Below the pieces are notes generated by a model. That model did not search any database. It was given only the letters and a program-made list of their open reading frames with translations, and was not told the DNA's origin. 35,850 nt of DNA from Flavobacteriaceae bacterium (lineage in GTDB: Bacteria > Bacteroidota > Bacteroidia > Flavobacteriales > Flavobacteriaceae), in the NCBI GenBank assembly GCA_018608725.1, contig JABAZA010000005.1, positions 1 through 35,850 of the forward strand. Reading direction: 5' to 3'. Both the position numbers and the translations under genes were made by a program. Below, in pieces: positions 26,680 to 35,386 of the stretch (the stretch's first letter is position 1; every line of letters begins with the position of its first letter).

Positions 26680-27239
26680 AACGTATAAATTTTATTTGGA
26701 GTCACACAATAATCCAAAGGTACATCATGCAATTCAACATCATGAATAACAGTTTCAGCTTCAAAAAAGGAAAGTCCAATCTTTACAGTATCCTTTGAAC
26801 AGTTTTTTAAAAAAGCATCATAAAATCCTTTTCCATACCCTACACGATTTCCTGTTTTATCAAAAGCAACTAGAGGAAGAAACACCACTTCTATTTGTGT
26901 ATCGTTTATTGAAATTCCATTTTCGGGTTCTGGAATATTCCAAGAATTAGGTTTTAGAATGGTGTTATCTTGCAGAAGAACATGCGACATCGTTCGAGTT
27001 TTAAAATCGCTTTTAGAAACCACAATATGTTTGTCTTTCCCTGAGAGAATAGATATGATAGGTTCAGTAAGGACCTCTTTTAAGGATTCAATTGTCAAAA
27101 ATACATGAAAAAAAGAATGCTCCCATATTGGAAGTTTAAGGACTGAGTTTGCGATTTGAAGACTCAAATCGTCCACATCCTTCAAACTCAACTCTTTTCG
27201 AAGTGTTTTGTAAATTGCTCTTAACTCTGATTTTTTCAC
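26676..27239 (-). CDS. 5-formyltetrahydrofolate cyclo-ligase
   Basis: Converts 5-formyltetrahydrofolate to 5,10-methenyltetrahydrofolate using ATP, returning folate to the one-carbon pool. The 187-residue length is standard. The C-terminal signature VFLPLVAFDKTGNRVGYGKGFYD is complete, and the N-terminus KKSELRAIYKTLRKEL is the usual basic start. It lies 36 bp after rimK on the same strand and is probably co-transcribed with it. It converges on lspA with overlapping stop codons. Confidence 0.93.
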   Translation of the reverse strand: MKKSELRAIYKTLRKELSLKDVDDLSLQIANSVLKLPIWEHSFFHVFLTIESLKEVLTEPIISILSGKDKHIVVSKSDFKTRTMSHVLLQDNTILKPNSWNIPEPENGISINDTQIEVVFLPLVAFDKTGNRVGYGKGFYDAFLKNCSKDTVKIGLSFFEAETVIHDVELHDVPLDYCVTPNKIYTF

Positions 27240-27275
27240 GCGTTGATTTTTGTTGAAATATAATTAACACCTTAA

Positions 27276-28154
27276 TTATAAGCGTCTATTTCTTTCAATA
27301 TAGGTTATGATAGCTTGTGCAACATTTTTTTTAGAAGCGCCTTCAATTCCTTCGAGTCCTGGGGTCGAATTGACTTCCATTATTAAAGGTCCTCGATGCG
27401 ACTGTATAATATCGACTCCACAAACGGGTAATTTTAATTTTCTTGCAGCTTTCAAGGCAATCTTTTTTTCGTCTTCGTTGAGTTTATGATAAGAATAAGT
27501 TCCACCTCTGTGAAGGTTCGATCTAAATTCACCTTCCTTTCCTTGACGTTTCATAGCACCCACAACCCGATTATCTACTATTAAGGCACGTAAATCACTG
27601 CCCTTAGCTTCCGCAATGTATTCTTGTACCAATGCTCTTGCTTCTAATCCATTAAAAGCTTCTAGTACAGATTCAGCAGCATTTTTAGTTTCTGCCAAAA
27701 CAACTCCAATTCCTTGTGTGCCTTCTAGTAATTTAATCACAACAGGGGAGCCACCGACATGAGCAATTACTTTTTCTACATCAGTAGAATAATTGGTAAA
27801 TACTGTTTTTGGCATATCTATACCCGCCTTGGAAAGGTGTTGAAAGCTTCTTAGCTTATCTCTAGACCGTATAATGGCATCAGAAGAAACGGTCGAAAAC
27901 ACATTCATCATTTCAAACTGCCTGACCACTGCACACCCATAATAGGTTACCGAAGCACCTATACGCGGAATGATGGCATCCACATCATCCAGATACCTGT
28001 CGTTATAGAAAACCGTCGGCTTTTCCTTTTCAATAATCAAATCGCAATTCAAAGGATTTATGACTTCGACATGATGATTTCGACGCTCAGCTTCTTCAAC
28101 AAGTCTTTGTGTTGAATACAGAGCTTCATTGCGAGATAATATTACAATATTCAT
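27276..28154 (-). CDS. rimK: RimK-family ATP-grasp glutamate ligase
   Basis: RimK adds glutamate residues to the C-terminus of ribosomal protein S6; relatives modify other acceptors. The start used here is the ATG whose first base is 28154 (MNIVILSRN, 292 residues), matching the E. coli RimK N-terminus and length; the open frame runs 21 codons further upstream without similarity. ATP-grasp features are present: [38 protein letters not shown], and the metal/ATP site [25 protein letters not shown]. It is divergent from uvrC across 86 bp. Confidence 0.92.
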   Translation of the reverse strand: MNIVILSRNEALYSTQRLVEEAERRNHHVEVINPLNCDLIIEKEKPTVFYNDRYLDDVDAIIPRIGASVTYYGCAVVRQFEMMNVFSTVSSDAIIRSRDKLRSFQHLSKAGIDMPKTVFTNYSTDVEKVIAHVGGSPVVIKLLEGTQGIGVVLAETKNAAESVLEAFNGLEARALVQEYIAEAKGSDLRALIVDNRVVGAMKRQGKEGEFRSNLHRGGTYSYHKLNEDEKKIALKAARKLKLPVCGVDIIQSHRGPLIMEVNSTPGLEGIEGASKKNVAQAIITYIERNRRL

Positions 28155-28227
28155 ACGTATTGGCTGGATTATTCCCTTGCAAGATACTAAAAATGCAAAT
28201 TCAATTTTTACAATCACTGGAATTAAT

Positions 28228-28235
28228 TACCTTTG
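28228..28235 (+). promoter_or_regulatory. Probable -7 element of the uvrC promoter
   Basis: TACCTTTG matches TAnnTTTG and ends 5 bases before the uvrC ATG at 28241, again predicting a leaderless or nearly leaderless mRNA, as for tatD. Confidence 0.45.
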
Positions 28236-28240
28236 AATTG

Positions 28241-30043
28241 ATGAGTAATTTTAATATTGAACTTCAATTAAAAACCTTGCCGAACACACCTGGTGTTTAT
28301 CAGTTTTATGATGCTAAAGGTGTTGTTATATATGTTGGTAAAGCAAAAAACTTAAAAAACCGAGTTCGCTCGTATTTTAATAAGGTTCATGATGACGGAA
28401 AAACAAATGTACTTGTTAAAAAAATTGTTGAGATTAAGCATATTGTCGTAGAAACAGAAACGGATGCTCTATTGCTCGAAAACAATCTGATTAAAAAATA
28501 CCAACCCCGTTACAATGTGCTCTTAAAAGATGATAAATCCTATCCTTGGATTTGCATTAAAAAAGAACCTTTTCCAAGAGTATTCCAAACCCGACGCATG
28601 ATTAAAGATGGGTCTGAATACTTTGGACCCTACACCAGTATCAAAACCGTATATACCCTTTTAGACCTTATCAAAGGGTTGTTTCCGCTTCGGACATGTA
28701 AATACGATTTGTCGAAAGAAAAAATTCACAGTCAGAAATATAAAGTATGTTTAGAATATCATTTGGGCAACTGTAAAGGAGCCTGTGAAGCCAAAGAAAC
28801 GGAAGCCTCTTACTTAGAGAATATTGCCGCAATTCGTGAAATTTTAAAAGGAAATTTTAAAAATTCAATTTCGGTTTTCAAATCACAGATGAAAACCTAT
28901 TCAGAAAATTTAGAGTTTGAAGCGGCACAATCTTTGAAGGAAAAATTACAAATTTTAGAAAACTATCAGGCAAAATCAACCATTGTGAATCCAAAAATCA
29001 GCAACGTAGATGTGTTTTCAATAGTGAGCGACGAAAGTTATGCCTACGTCAATTTTTTACAACTTTCTTATGGAGCAATAATTCGTTCTCATACGATGGA
29101 GCTAAAAAAGAAACTTCAAGAAAGTGATCAAGCACTCTTGGAACTTGCGATTACAGAACTCCGCCAACGTTTTGCACTCGATTCCAAAGAAATTTACGTG
29201 CCTTTTGAGGTAAATTTAGGATCAAATTTTAGGATTACGATTCCTAAAGTTGGCGATAAAAAACAACTTATTGATCTATCGCTACGGAATGCAAAGTACC
29301 AACGTTTGGAGCAGTTAAAACAGGTTAAAATAACAGATCCTGACCGTCATGTAGCGCGGATCATGGCACAGATGAAGTCTGATTTGAGACTTTCTGAAGC
29401 ACCAACCCATATTGAATGTTTTGATAATTCTAATATTCAGGGAACACATCCCGTTGCTGCCTGTGTTGTTTTTAAAAATGGAAAACCTAGCAAAAAAGAA
29501 TACCGGCATTTCAACATTAAAACTGTTGAAGGCCCCGACGATTATGCCTCCATGACCGAGGTGGTTTTTCGACGGTATAAACGATTGCTAGATGAAAAAC
29601 AGCCATTACCACAATTAATTGTTATTGATGGAGGAAAAGGACAACTTTCCGCTGCTTTAAAGAGTTTGGACGATTTAGAGCTCCGCGGAAAAATTGCGAT
29701 TATCGGAATTGCAAAACGTTTAGAAGAATTGTTCTATCCAAATGATCCAATTCCCTTATATTTAGACAAAAAAAGTGAAACCCTAAAAATCATTCAGCAA
29801 CTCAGAAATGAAGCACACCGATTTGGAATTGAACACCATCGAAATAAACGAAGTAAAACAGCTTTAAATTCGGAACTGGAATCAATTGTAGGCGTTGGTG
29901 ATAAAACAATTTTAGAGTTGTTAAAAAAGTTTAAGTCTGCACAACGTGTTTCATTTGCAGCTTTAGACGAATTAGAGCAAGTTATTGGAGTGTCAAAAGC
30001 TCGAATTATTTATAATTATTATCAAAACAAACCCCATGCGTAA
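28241..30043 (+). CDS. uvrC: Excinuclease ABC subunit UvrC
   Basis: Makes both incisions beside bulky DNA lesions in nucleotide excision repair. The start is ATG 28241 (MSNFNIELQLKTLP), giving 600 residues, the usual UvrC size; the 44 codons open upstream overlap the rimK promoter region and are not UvrC-like. Domains in order: a GIY-YIG nuclease (about 15-95, PGVYQFYDAKGVVIYVGKAK), a cysteine cluster region (LRTCKYDL to CLEYHLGNCKGACE), a UVR helical pair (about 205-240), the RNase H-like endonuclease (HIECFDNSNIQGTHPV and QLIVIDGGKGQLSAA), and tandem helix-hairpin-helix motifs at the end (IVGVGDKTI and VIGVSKARI). The next gene starts inside its last eight bases. Confidence 0.96.
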   Translation: MSNFNIELQLKTLPNTPGVYQFYDAKGVVIYVGKAKNLKNRVRSYFNKVHDDGKTNVLVKKIVEIKHIVVETETDALLLENNLIKKYQPRYNVLLKDDKSYPWICIKKEPFPRVFQTRRMIKDGSEYFGPYTSIKTVYTLLDLIKGLFPLRTCKYDLSKEKIHSQKYKVCLEYHLGNCKGACEAKETEASYLENIAAIREILKGNFKNSISVFKSQMKTYSENLEFEAAQSLKEKLQILENYQAKSTIVNPKISNVDVFSIVSDESYAYVNFLQLSYGAIIRSHTMELKKKLQESDQALLELAITELRQRFALDSKEIYVPFEVNLGSNFRITIPKVGDKKQLIDLSLRNAKYQRLEQLKQVKITDPDRHVARIMAQMKSDLRLSEAPTHIECFDNSNIQGTHPVAACVVFKNGKPSKKEYRHFNIKTVEGPDDYASMTEVVFRRYKRLLDEKQPLPQLIVIDGGKGQLSAALKSLDDLELRGKIAIIGIAKRLEELFYPNDPIPLYLDKKSETLKIIQQLRNEAHRFGIEHHRNKRSKTALNSELESIVGVGDKTILELLKKFKSAQRVSFAALDELEQVIGVSKARIIYNYYQNKPHA

Positions 30044-32258
30044 GCTAGTTATCTTATTTTTTCTATTCTCTTTTTATGGGGGTTTTTCTCAAGAATTTGA
30101 GCGAAAAAACCCTAGAGTCGGTTTAGTTCTTAGTGGAGGGGGTGCAAAAGGATTAGCTCATATAGGAGTGTTAAAAACACTAGACAGCTTAGGGGTTCGT
30201 GTCGATTACGTTGCGGGAACAAGTATGGGCGCTGTTATGGGAGGCTTATATGCATCTGGATATACAGGAAAACAAATAGATTCTATTATTAGTGCAACCA
30301 ATTTTGATTTGCTAATCTCTGATGATGTACCAAGAAAATCAAAGACATTTTATGAACGAAAAAATGCAGAAAAATATGCCCTTACACTCCCTTTCAATGA
30401 TTTTAAGGTTCAATTGCCATCTTCTATTTCAAGGGGGCAAAACGTGTTTAATGCACTTTCAAAATTAACTTTAAATGTGAGTGGAGTAGAAGACTTTAGC
30501 AAACTTCCAATCCCATTTTATTGTATTGCAACAGATATGAAAACTGGAACAGAGGTTGTTTTAGATCGTGGGAATTTAGCACAAGCAATCGCAGCGAGTA
30601 GTGCCTTACCAACACTTTATCAGCCCGTAAGTTTGGACAATAAATTATTGATGGATGGAGGTATTGTGAATAATTATCCAATACAGGGTTTAGAGTCAAA
30701 AGATTTAGATATTATTATTGGAGTGGATGTTCAAGATGATCTTCTGACAATTAATAAGTTGGAATCTGTGTCAAATATTATAATTCAAATAAGCAACTTT
30801 AGAGCGACTAAAGATATGAAAAACAAGTCCAAATTAACCGACATATATATCAAACCAGAAGTTTCTGAATATTCGCTTGTTTCCTTTAAAAATAGTAATA
30901 AAATCATTAGCAAAGGACAAACAGCTGCGTCCCCTTATATAGAGGAATTAAAAACCATTGCTAAGGCACAGAATTTTAAAAAAATGAAGGCTGCGAATCC
31001 TAATTTTGATAAAATAAAAATAAATGATATTTCAATTTTTGGTCTTGAAAAATATACACCATCGTATGTAAGAGGCAAACTCAGATTTAGAACAGGAGAA
31101 ACGATAAGTTTTGACGACTTTAGCAAAGGGGTTAATAACTTAGTGGCCACGAATAATTTTGACAGTTTTTTATATAAATTTTCTCCTGCTGGACAAGGCT
31201 ATAATTTTATTGCGAAAGCTACGGAAGCCAAAAACACTACTTTTATAAAGTTTGGAGTGCATTATGATCAGTTGTATAAAAGTGCAGCGCTACTCAACCT
31301 TACAAAAAAACAATTGCTTCTTAAAAATGATGTGCTTTCAATGGATTTTATTCTTGGTGATAACACACGTTATAATTTTGACTACTATATTGACAAGGGG
31401 TTTTACTGGAGTGTGGGGATTAATTCTAAATATATAGGGTTTAATAATTTAATAAAACCAACAAGTCTTATCAATGGGAGTTTATATCCAAATATTGATG
31501 AAATTCAAATGGATTTTAGCGAATTTACACATCAATTTTTTGTAGAAACGTTAATTCATAAAGACTTAGCAATCAAAATAGGTATAGAACTTAAGGATTT
31601 AAAAATCACTACGAATGACAATGTATTTTCCACCTTTTTTAGCACTTCAGAATACAAGATTGAGGATAGGGAGTTTTACAGCCTTTTTGGATCGTTAAAG
31701 ATTGACTCTATCGACAATAAATTTTTTCCTACGAGTGGGTTTCTCTTTGAAGGAAGGGCTAAATTTTATTTTGGATCCTCAAACTTTAGAGATGACTTTA
31801 ATGAATTATCAGTCTTTAAATCACAAATTTCTAAAGCATTTAAAATTGCAGATAAGCTCGCTATGAGTATTAGTACTGAAGGGGGATTTAAAATAGGAAA
31901 CAACGATAACAAGGCACTTCTTTTTGGGCTTGGAGGTTATGGCTCTAATTACTTTAACAACTATTCAACATTTTATGGATATGATTATTTTTCACTGAGT
32001 GGAAATAGTTATGTAAAATTGGATTCGACACTTGATTATGAGTTTATAAAAAACCATCATTTTAATTTTTCAGCAAACTTCGCAAACATTGGGGATGATA
32101 TTTTTTTAAGTAGCGAATGGATTGAATCTCCTTTGTATGGAGGGTATTCAATTGGGTATGGACTAGAAACAATTTTTGGACCTATAGAGGTGAAATATAA
32201 CTGGTCAAAAGACTCAAATGAGTCAGGTTTTTATGTTAATGTGGGTTACTGGTTTTAA
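30036..32258 (+). CDS. Patatin-like phospholipase with C-terminal outer-membrane barrel
   Basis: An exported 740-residue protein. A signal peptide (RKLVILFFLFSFYGGFSQ) is followed by a patatin domain with oxyanion loop GGGAKG (34-39), nucleophile Ser63 in GTSMG, and Asp207 in DGG; the Ser-Asp dyad is intact. After about residue 330 a POTRA-like stretch (IFGLEKYTPSYVRGKLRFRTGE) leads into a beta-rich region that ends with NVGYWF, an outer-membrane barrel ending. The layout is that of PlpD-like (type Vd) patatin-barrel proteins, which display or release a lipase at the surface; barrel assignment is inferred from strand pattern. The start ATG at 30036 overlaps uvrC by 8 bp. The ATG-containing frame upstream lies inside uvrC and is not used. 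Confidence 0.87.
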   Translation: MRKLVILFFLFSFYGGFSQEFERKNPRVGLVLSGGGAKGLAHIGVLKTLDSLGVRVDYVAGTSMGAVMGGLYASGYTGKQIDSIISATNFDLLISDDVPRKSKTFYERKNAEKYALTLPFNDFKVQLPSSISRGQNVFNALSKLTLNVSGVEDFSKLPIPFYCIATDMKTGTEVVLDRGNLAQAIAASSALPTLYQPVSLDNKLLMDGGIVNNYPIQGLESKDLDIIIGVDVQDDLLTINKLESVSNIIIQISNFRATKDMKNKSKLTDIYIKPEVSEYSLVSFKNSNKIISKGQTAASPYIEELKTIAKAQNFKKMKAANPNFDKIKINDISIFGLEKYTPSYVRGKLRFRTGETISFDDFSKGVNNLVATNNFDSFLYKFSPAGQGYNFIAKATEAKNTTFIKFGVHYDQLYKSAALLNLTKKQLLLKNDVLSMDFILGDNTRYNFDYYIDKGFYWSVGINSKYIGFNNLIKPTSLINGSLYPNIDEIQMDFSEFTHQFFVETLIHKDLAIKIGIELKDLKITTNDNVFSTFFSTSEYKIEDREFYSLFGSLKIDSIDNKFFPTSGFLFEGRAKFYFGSSNFRDDFNELSVFKSQISKAFKIADKLAMSISTEGGFKIGNNDNKALLFGLGGYGSNYFNNYSTFYGYDYFSLSGNSYVKLDSTLDYEFIKNHHFNFSANFANIGDDIFLSSEWIESPLYGGYSIGYGLETIFGPIEVKYNWSKDSNESGFYVNVGYWF

Positions 32259-32395
32259 ATTTGAAAGCCACGTATACAATCGCAAACAAAAAATATTTTA
32301 TACTAAAGAGGGATTCGTTTTATAATTTGGAATAATAATTGCAAATTTGTAACAAAATTTATTATTCTTTAAATAATAATTGGTCATTTGTTTTC

Positions 32396-33172
32396 ATGAA
32401 AAAACTAGTAATAGCACTCTTTTTATTAATAAGTTTTCAGTTTTTAGGAGCTCAAGAACCCTCCTCTTTTCAAGTTGGGGAATGGTTACGATTCAAACTT
32501 AGCTATAGTGGATGGATGAAAGCAGGCAATGCAACTCTTGAAGTTTCTGAAAGTACCTACAAGGATAAACCTGTCTATAAAGTTATTGGTAAAGGCTGGA
32601 CTACAGGTGCAATTAAATGGTTTTTTAAAGTAAAAGATCATTACGAAAGTCATTTTGACAAAATTACAGGTCAACCTTATAAGTTTGTTAGAAATATTAA
32701 CGAAGGCGGTTACACTAAAAACAGAATTGTAGAGTTTGATTATACGCAAAACAAAGCATTGGTCAATGATCTGAAAGAAAACACCAATTCAACAGTTGAT
32801 ATTGAACAAAACATTCAAGATTTGGTTTCTGCGTATTATTATTTGAGAGATAACTACGACTCAGAAACCATTCAAGTAGGAGGCATTGTAGAACTTAATA
32901 TTTTTTTTGATAATGAAATATTTTTATTCAAATTAAAATATTTAGGCCGAGAAACGATTAACACTAAATTTGGAAAAATTAAATGCATAAAATTCAGACC
33001 CTATGTGATGGCTGGTCGTGTTTTTAAAGAAGAAGAAAGCTTGACCTTATGGGTAACAGCCGACAAAAATAAAATACCAATGAAAATAAAAGCAGACTTA
33101 CGCGTTGGCTCATTGAGAGCTGATTTAGAAGCTTTAAAAGGACTTAAGCACCCCTTTGAAATACAATTATAA
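32396..33172 (+). CDS. DUF3108 family exported protein
   Basis: A 258-residue protein of unknown function. The start is ATG 32396, which begins a clean signal peptide (KKLVIALFLLISFQFLGAQ, cut before Glu21); the 19 codons open upstream from a TTG lack signal-like sequence. The mature part fits DUF3108: GEWLRFKLSYSGWMKAGNATLEVSE, KVKDHYESHFD, a central VDIEQNIQDLVSAYYYLRDNY, and the closing LTLWVTADKNKIPMKIKADLRVGSLRADL. It is predicted periplasmic or outer-membrane associated. kynA begins 6 bp after its stop, so the two are co-transcribed although no functional link is obvious. Confidence 0.85.
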   Translation: MKKLVIALFLLISFQFLGAQEPSSFQVGEWLRFKLSYSGWMKAGNATLEVSESTYKDKPVYKVIGKGWTTGAIKWFFKVKDHYESHFDKITGQPYKFVRNINEGGYTKNRIVEFDYTQNKALVNDLKENTNSTVDIEQNIQDLVSAYYYLRDNYDSETIQVGGIVELNIFFDNEIFLFKLKYLGRETINTKFGKIKCIKFRPYVMAGRVFKEEESLTLWVTADKNKIPMKIKADLRVGSLRADLEALKGLKHPFEIQL

Positions 33173-33178
33173 CATCTA

Positions 33179-34114
33179 ATGACAAAAAAACCAACCACTG
33201 AAAAACTATTAAACCTTCTTGATGAAAAATACAATGCGATACATCAAGATCGTGAAGTGCATTTAGAAGGATTGTTGCACAGTAATTCAATAACGTATTG
33301 GGACTATATTCACACGGACGCTTTACTAGGGTTACAAATTCAACGCACGACTCTCCCCGATGAAATGGTTTTTATTGGCTACCACCAAATCAATGAATTG
33401 ATTTTTAAAATGATCCTTTGGGAAATTAAACAAATTGCGGACGCATCCTCACTCGAAGTAGTTTTTTTTCAAGATAAGCTCATGCGAATCAGTCGCTATT
33501 TTGATATGTTAACCACCTCTTTTAATATAATGAGAGAAGGAATGGATGTTGCTCAATATAATAAATTCAGACAGACTCTGACTCCGGCCAGTGGATTTCA
33601 AAGTGCACAGTACCGTAAAATTGAATTTGCCTCTACAGAACTTATCAATCTAATTGATGTGCGTTTTCGTGCAAAAATTGACAGAGACACACCTTTTGAG
33701 CATGCCTTTGAACATTTGTATTGGCAAGCTGCTGGAAAAGATTACAAAACAGGTCAAAAATCCCCCTTACTAATCAATTTCGAAAACCGTTATAAAGAAG
33801 AATTTATCACCTTCATGAAGACTTATAACACCAAAAATATATGGACCCGTTTCAAAGAACTTTCAGTTGATAGCCAAAAAGACAAAAGCCTAATAGATGC
33901 CATGCGACATTACGACTATACAGTAAACGTTACTTGGGTAATGGCACACTACAACGCCGCAAAACATTATATTTTAGGAAAAGAAGGCGATGGAGAAGCA
34001 ACAGGTGGAAGTGATTGGCAAAAATATATGCATCCAAAATACCAAAAAAGAATATTTTTTCCAGAACTTTGGAGCCAAGATGAAAAAGACAATTGGGGAC
34101 ATGGACTTGACTAA
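33179..34114 (+). CDS. kynA: Tryptophan 2,3-dioxygenase
   Basis: Haem enzyme that opens the indole ring of tryptophan to N-formylkynurenine. The 311-residue protein aligns with the family: ITYWDYIHTDALLGLQ, IGYHQINELIFKMILWEI (with the conserved active-site His in YHQ), LTPASGFQSAQYRKIEF, and an EHLYW segment. It is somewhat longer and more diverged than proteobacterial TDO, but the haem-enzyme core is recognisable. No other kynurenine pathway gene is in the window. The downstream peptidase gene starts inside its final 14 bases. Confidence 0.88.
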   Translation: MTKKPTTEKLLNLLDEKYNAIHQDREVHLEGLLHSNSITYWDYIHTDALLGLQIQRTTLPDEMVFIGYHQINELIFKMILWEIKQIADASSLEVVFFQDKLMRISRYFDMLTTSFNIMREGMDVAQYNKFRQTLTPASGFQSAQYRKIEFASTELINLIDVRFRAKIDRDTPFEHAFEHLYWQAAGKDYKTGQKSPLLINFENRYKEEFITFMKTYNTKNIWTRFKELSVDSQKDKSLIDAMRHYDYTVNVTWVMAHYNAAKHYILGKEGDGEATGGSDWQKYMHPKYQKRIFFPELWSQDEKDNWGHGLD

Positions 34115-35363
34115 GTATAAAAAATATTTTAATATAAAATTTTTCTTATCGGGATTTGTAGTGGTTATTTTTTACAATCTGGTTGTCAAAAGCTGTTCAG
34201 AAGACGAACTTCCGCAAGAAAATAAAGTCGAAATTCCTCAACAAGACAACTATAAATTTGGCTACAATTTTAATAACTATCAGGTTGTAAATGATACGGT
34301 TAGAAGTGGAGACAGCTTTGGTGTACTGCTCGAAAAACATCAGTTATTCTATCCCAAAATCCATCATATTGCCGAAAAAACAAAAGAAGTTTTTGATGTC
34401 CGTCGTTTGAGAATTGGAAAACCTTACACCGTTTTGTTTTCAAAAGGAGCGGTTAAAACCCCTTTAGTTTTTATATACCAACCCAACAAAGTTGAATATC
34501 TAGTTGTAGAGTTTTGTGATTCAATTATTTCTAGTATTGAAAGAAAACCCGTTAAAATTATTGAAAAAGAAACTTTTGGGTTTATCGAAAACACACTCTC
34601 CGAAACAATGGAAGATCAGGGCTTGCCTTCGCAGTTGATTTATGACATGTCAGATGATATCTATGCTTGGACCATCGATTTTTCAAGGCTTCAAAAAGGG
34701 GATAATTTTAAAGTAATTTATAACCAACGTTTTGTAGATGACTCTGTATATGCAGGGATTGAAAGCATCAAAGCAGCATTTTTTGAGCATAAAGGCGAAT
34801 CCTTTTACGCTTTTAATTTTATGAACGAAGAGTCGAAGAACAATACCGATTATTTTGATGAAAATGCCAAAAGTCTTAGAAAAGCCTTTTTAAAAGCCCC
34901 TTTACAATTCAGTCGTATTTCCTCCAGATACAATTTAAAAAGAAGAATTGCCTTTTATGGAAACCGTGTCAAACCCCATAAAGGAACCGACTTTGCAGCA
35001 CCTATTGGCACTCCTATTTTGGCAACAGCCAATGGAACCGTTATTGAGTCCAGACGAAAAGGAGGGAACGGTAACTATGTAAAAATAAGACATAACGCAA
35101 CTTACAGTACTCAATACCTTCACATGAGTAAACGCCTAGTAAAAGTTGGAGACTACGTCAAACAAGGCGATGTAATTGGAAAAGTAGGAATGACCGGAAA
35201 CACTGCTGGTCCACACGTATGTTATCGTTTTTGGAAAAATGGCAAACAAGTCGATCCATTTCGTCAAAAACTACCAGATGCAAAAGCACTCCCAGCCTAT
35301 TTAAAACCTAACTTTGAGGAATTTATCGCACCTTTGAAGCAACAACTCGATTCAATTAATTAA
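34101..35363 (+). CDS. M23 family (LytM-like) peptidoglycan endopeptidase, membrane anchored
   Basis: Probable cell-wall remodelling metallopeptidase. From ATG 34101 (MDLTKYKKY) it has 420 residues and overlaps kynA by 14 bp; ATG 34080 is an alternative. One membrane segment (about 9-30) is followed by a periplasmic region with a LysM/OapA-like domain (VRSGDSFGVLLEKHQL) and a linker, then a C-terminal M23 domain. Catalytic-site residues are His293 and Asp297 (VKPHKGTD), His341 (QYLHMS) and His372 (GPHVCYR). In the last motif the usual HxH is HVC, with Cys374 in place of the third zinc ligand. The same HVC wording is one I recall from other Bacteroidota, so activity with a Cys ligand is possible. 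Confidence 0.88.
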   Translation: MDLTKYKKYFNIKFFLSGFVVVIFYNLVVKSCSEDELPQENKVEIPQQDNYKFGYNFNNYQVVNDTVRSGDSFGVLLEKHQLFYPKIHHIAEKTKEVFDVRRLRIGKPYTVLFSKGAVKTPLVFIYQPNKVEYLVVEFCDSIISSIERKPVKIIEKETFGFIENTLSETMEDQGLPSQLIYDMSDDIYAWTIDFSRLQKGDNFKVIYNQRFVDDSVYAGIESIKAAFFEHKGESFYAFNFMNEESKNNTDYFDENAKSLRKAFLKAPLQFSRISSRYNLKRRIAFYGNRVKPHKGTDFAAPIGTPILATANGTVIESRRKGGNGNYVKIRHNATYSTQYLHMSKRLVKVGDYVKQGDVIGKVGMTGNTAGPHVCYRFWKNGKQVDPFRQKLPDAKALPAYLKPNFEEFIAPLKQQLDSIN

Positions 35364-35386
35364 TACTATATATTAAAAATTATCCA

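Noticed and set aside
26498-26749. 83-codon plus-strand open frame across the lspA end
   Set aside because: It is a shifted frame of lspA that continues into the antisense of the cyclo-ligase gene.
28109-28240. 44-codon N-terminal extension of uvrC
   Set aside because: It crosses the rimK 5' end and a promoter element and lacks similarity to UvrC, which starts naturally at 28241.
33990-34100. 37-codon N-terminal extension of the M23 gene inside kynA
   Set aside because: The sequence is out-of-frame kynA coding DNA; the later ATGs sit directly before the membrane anchor.
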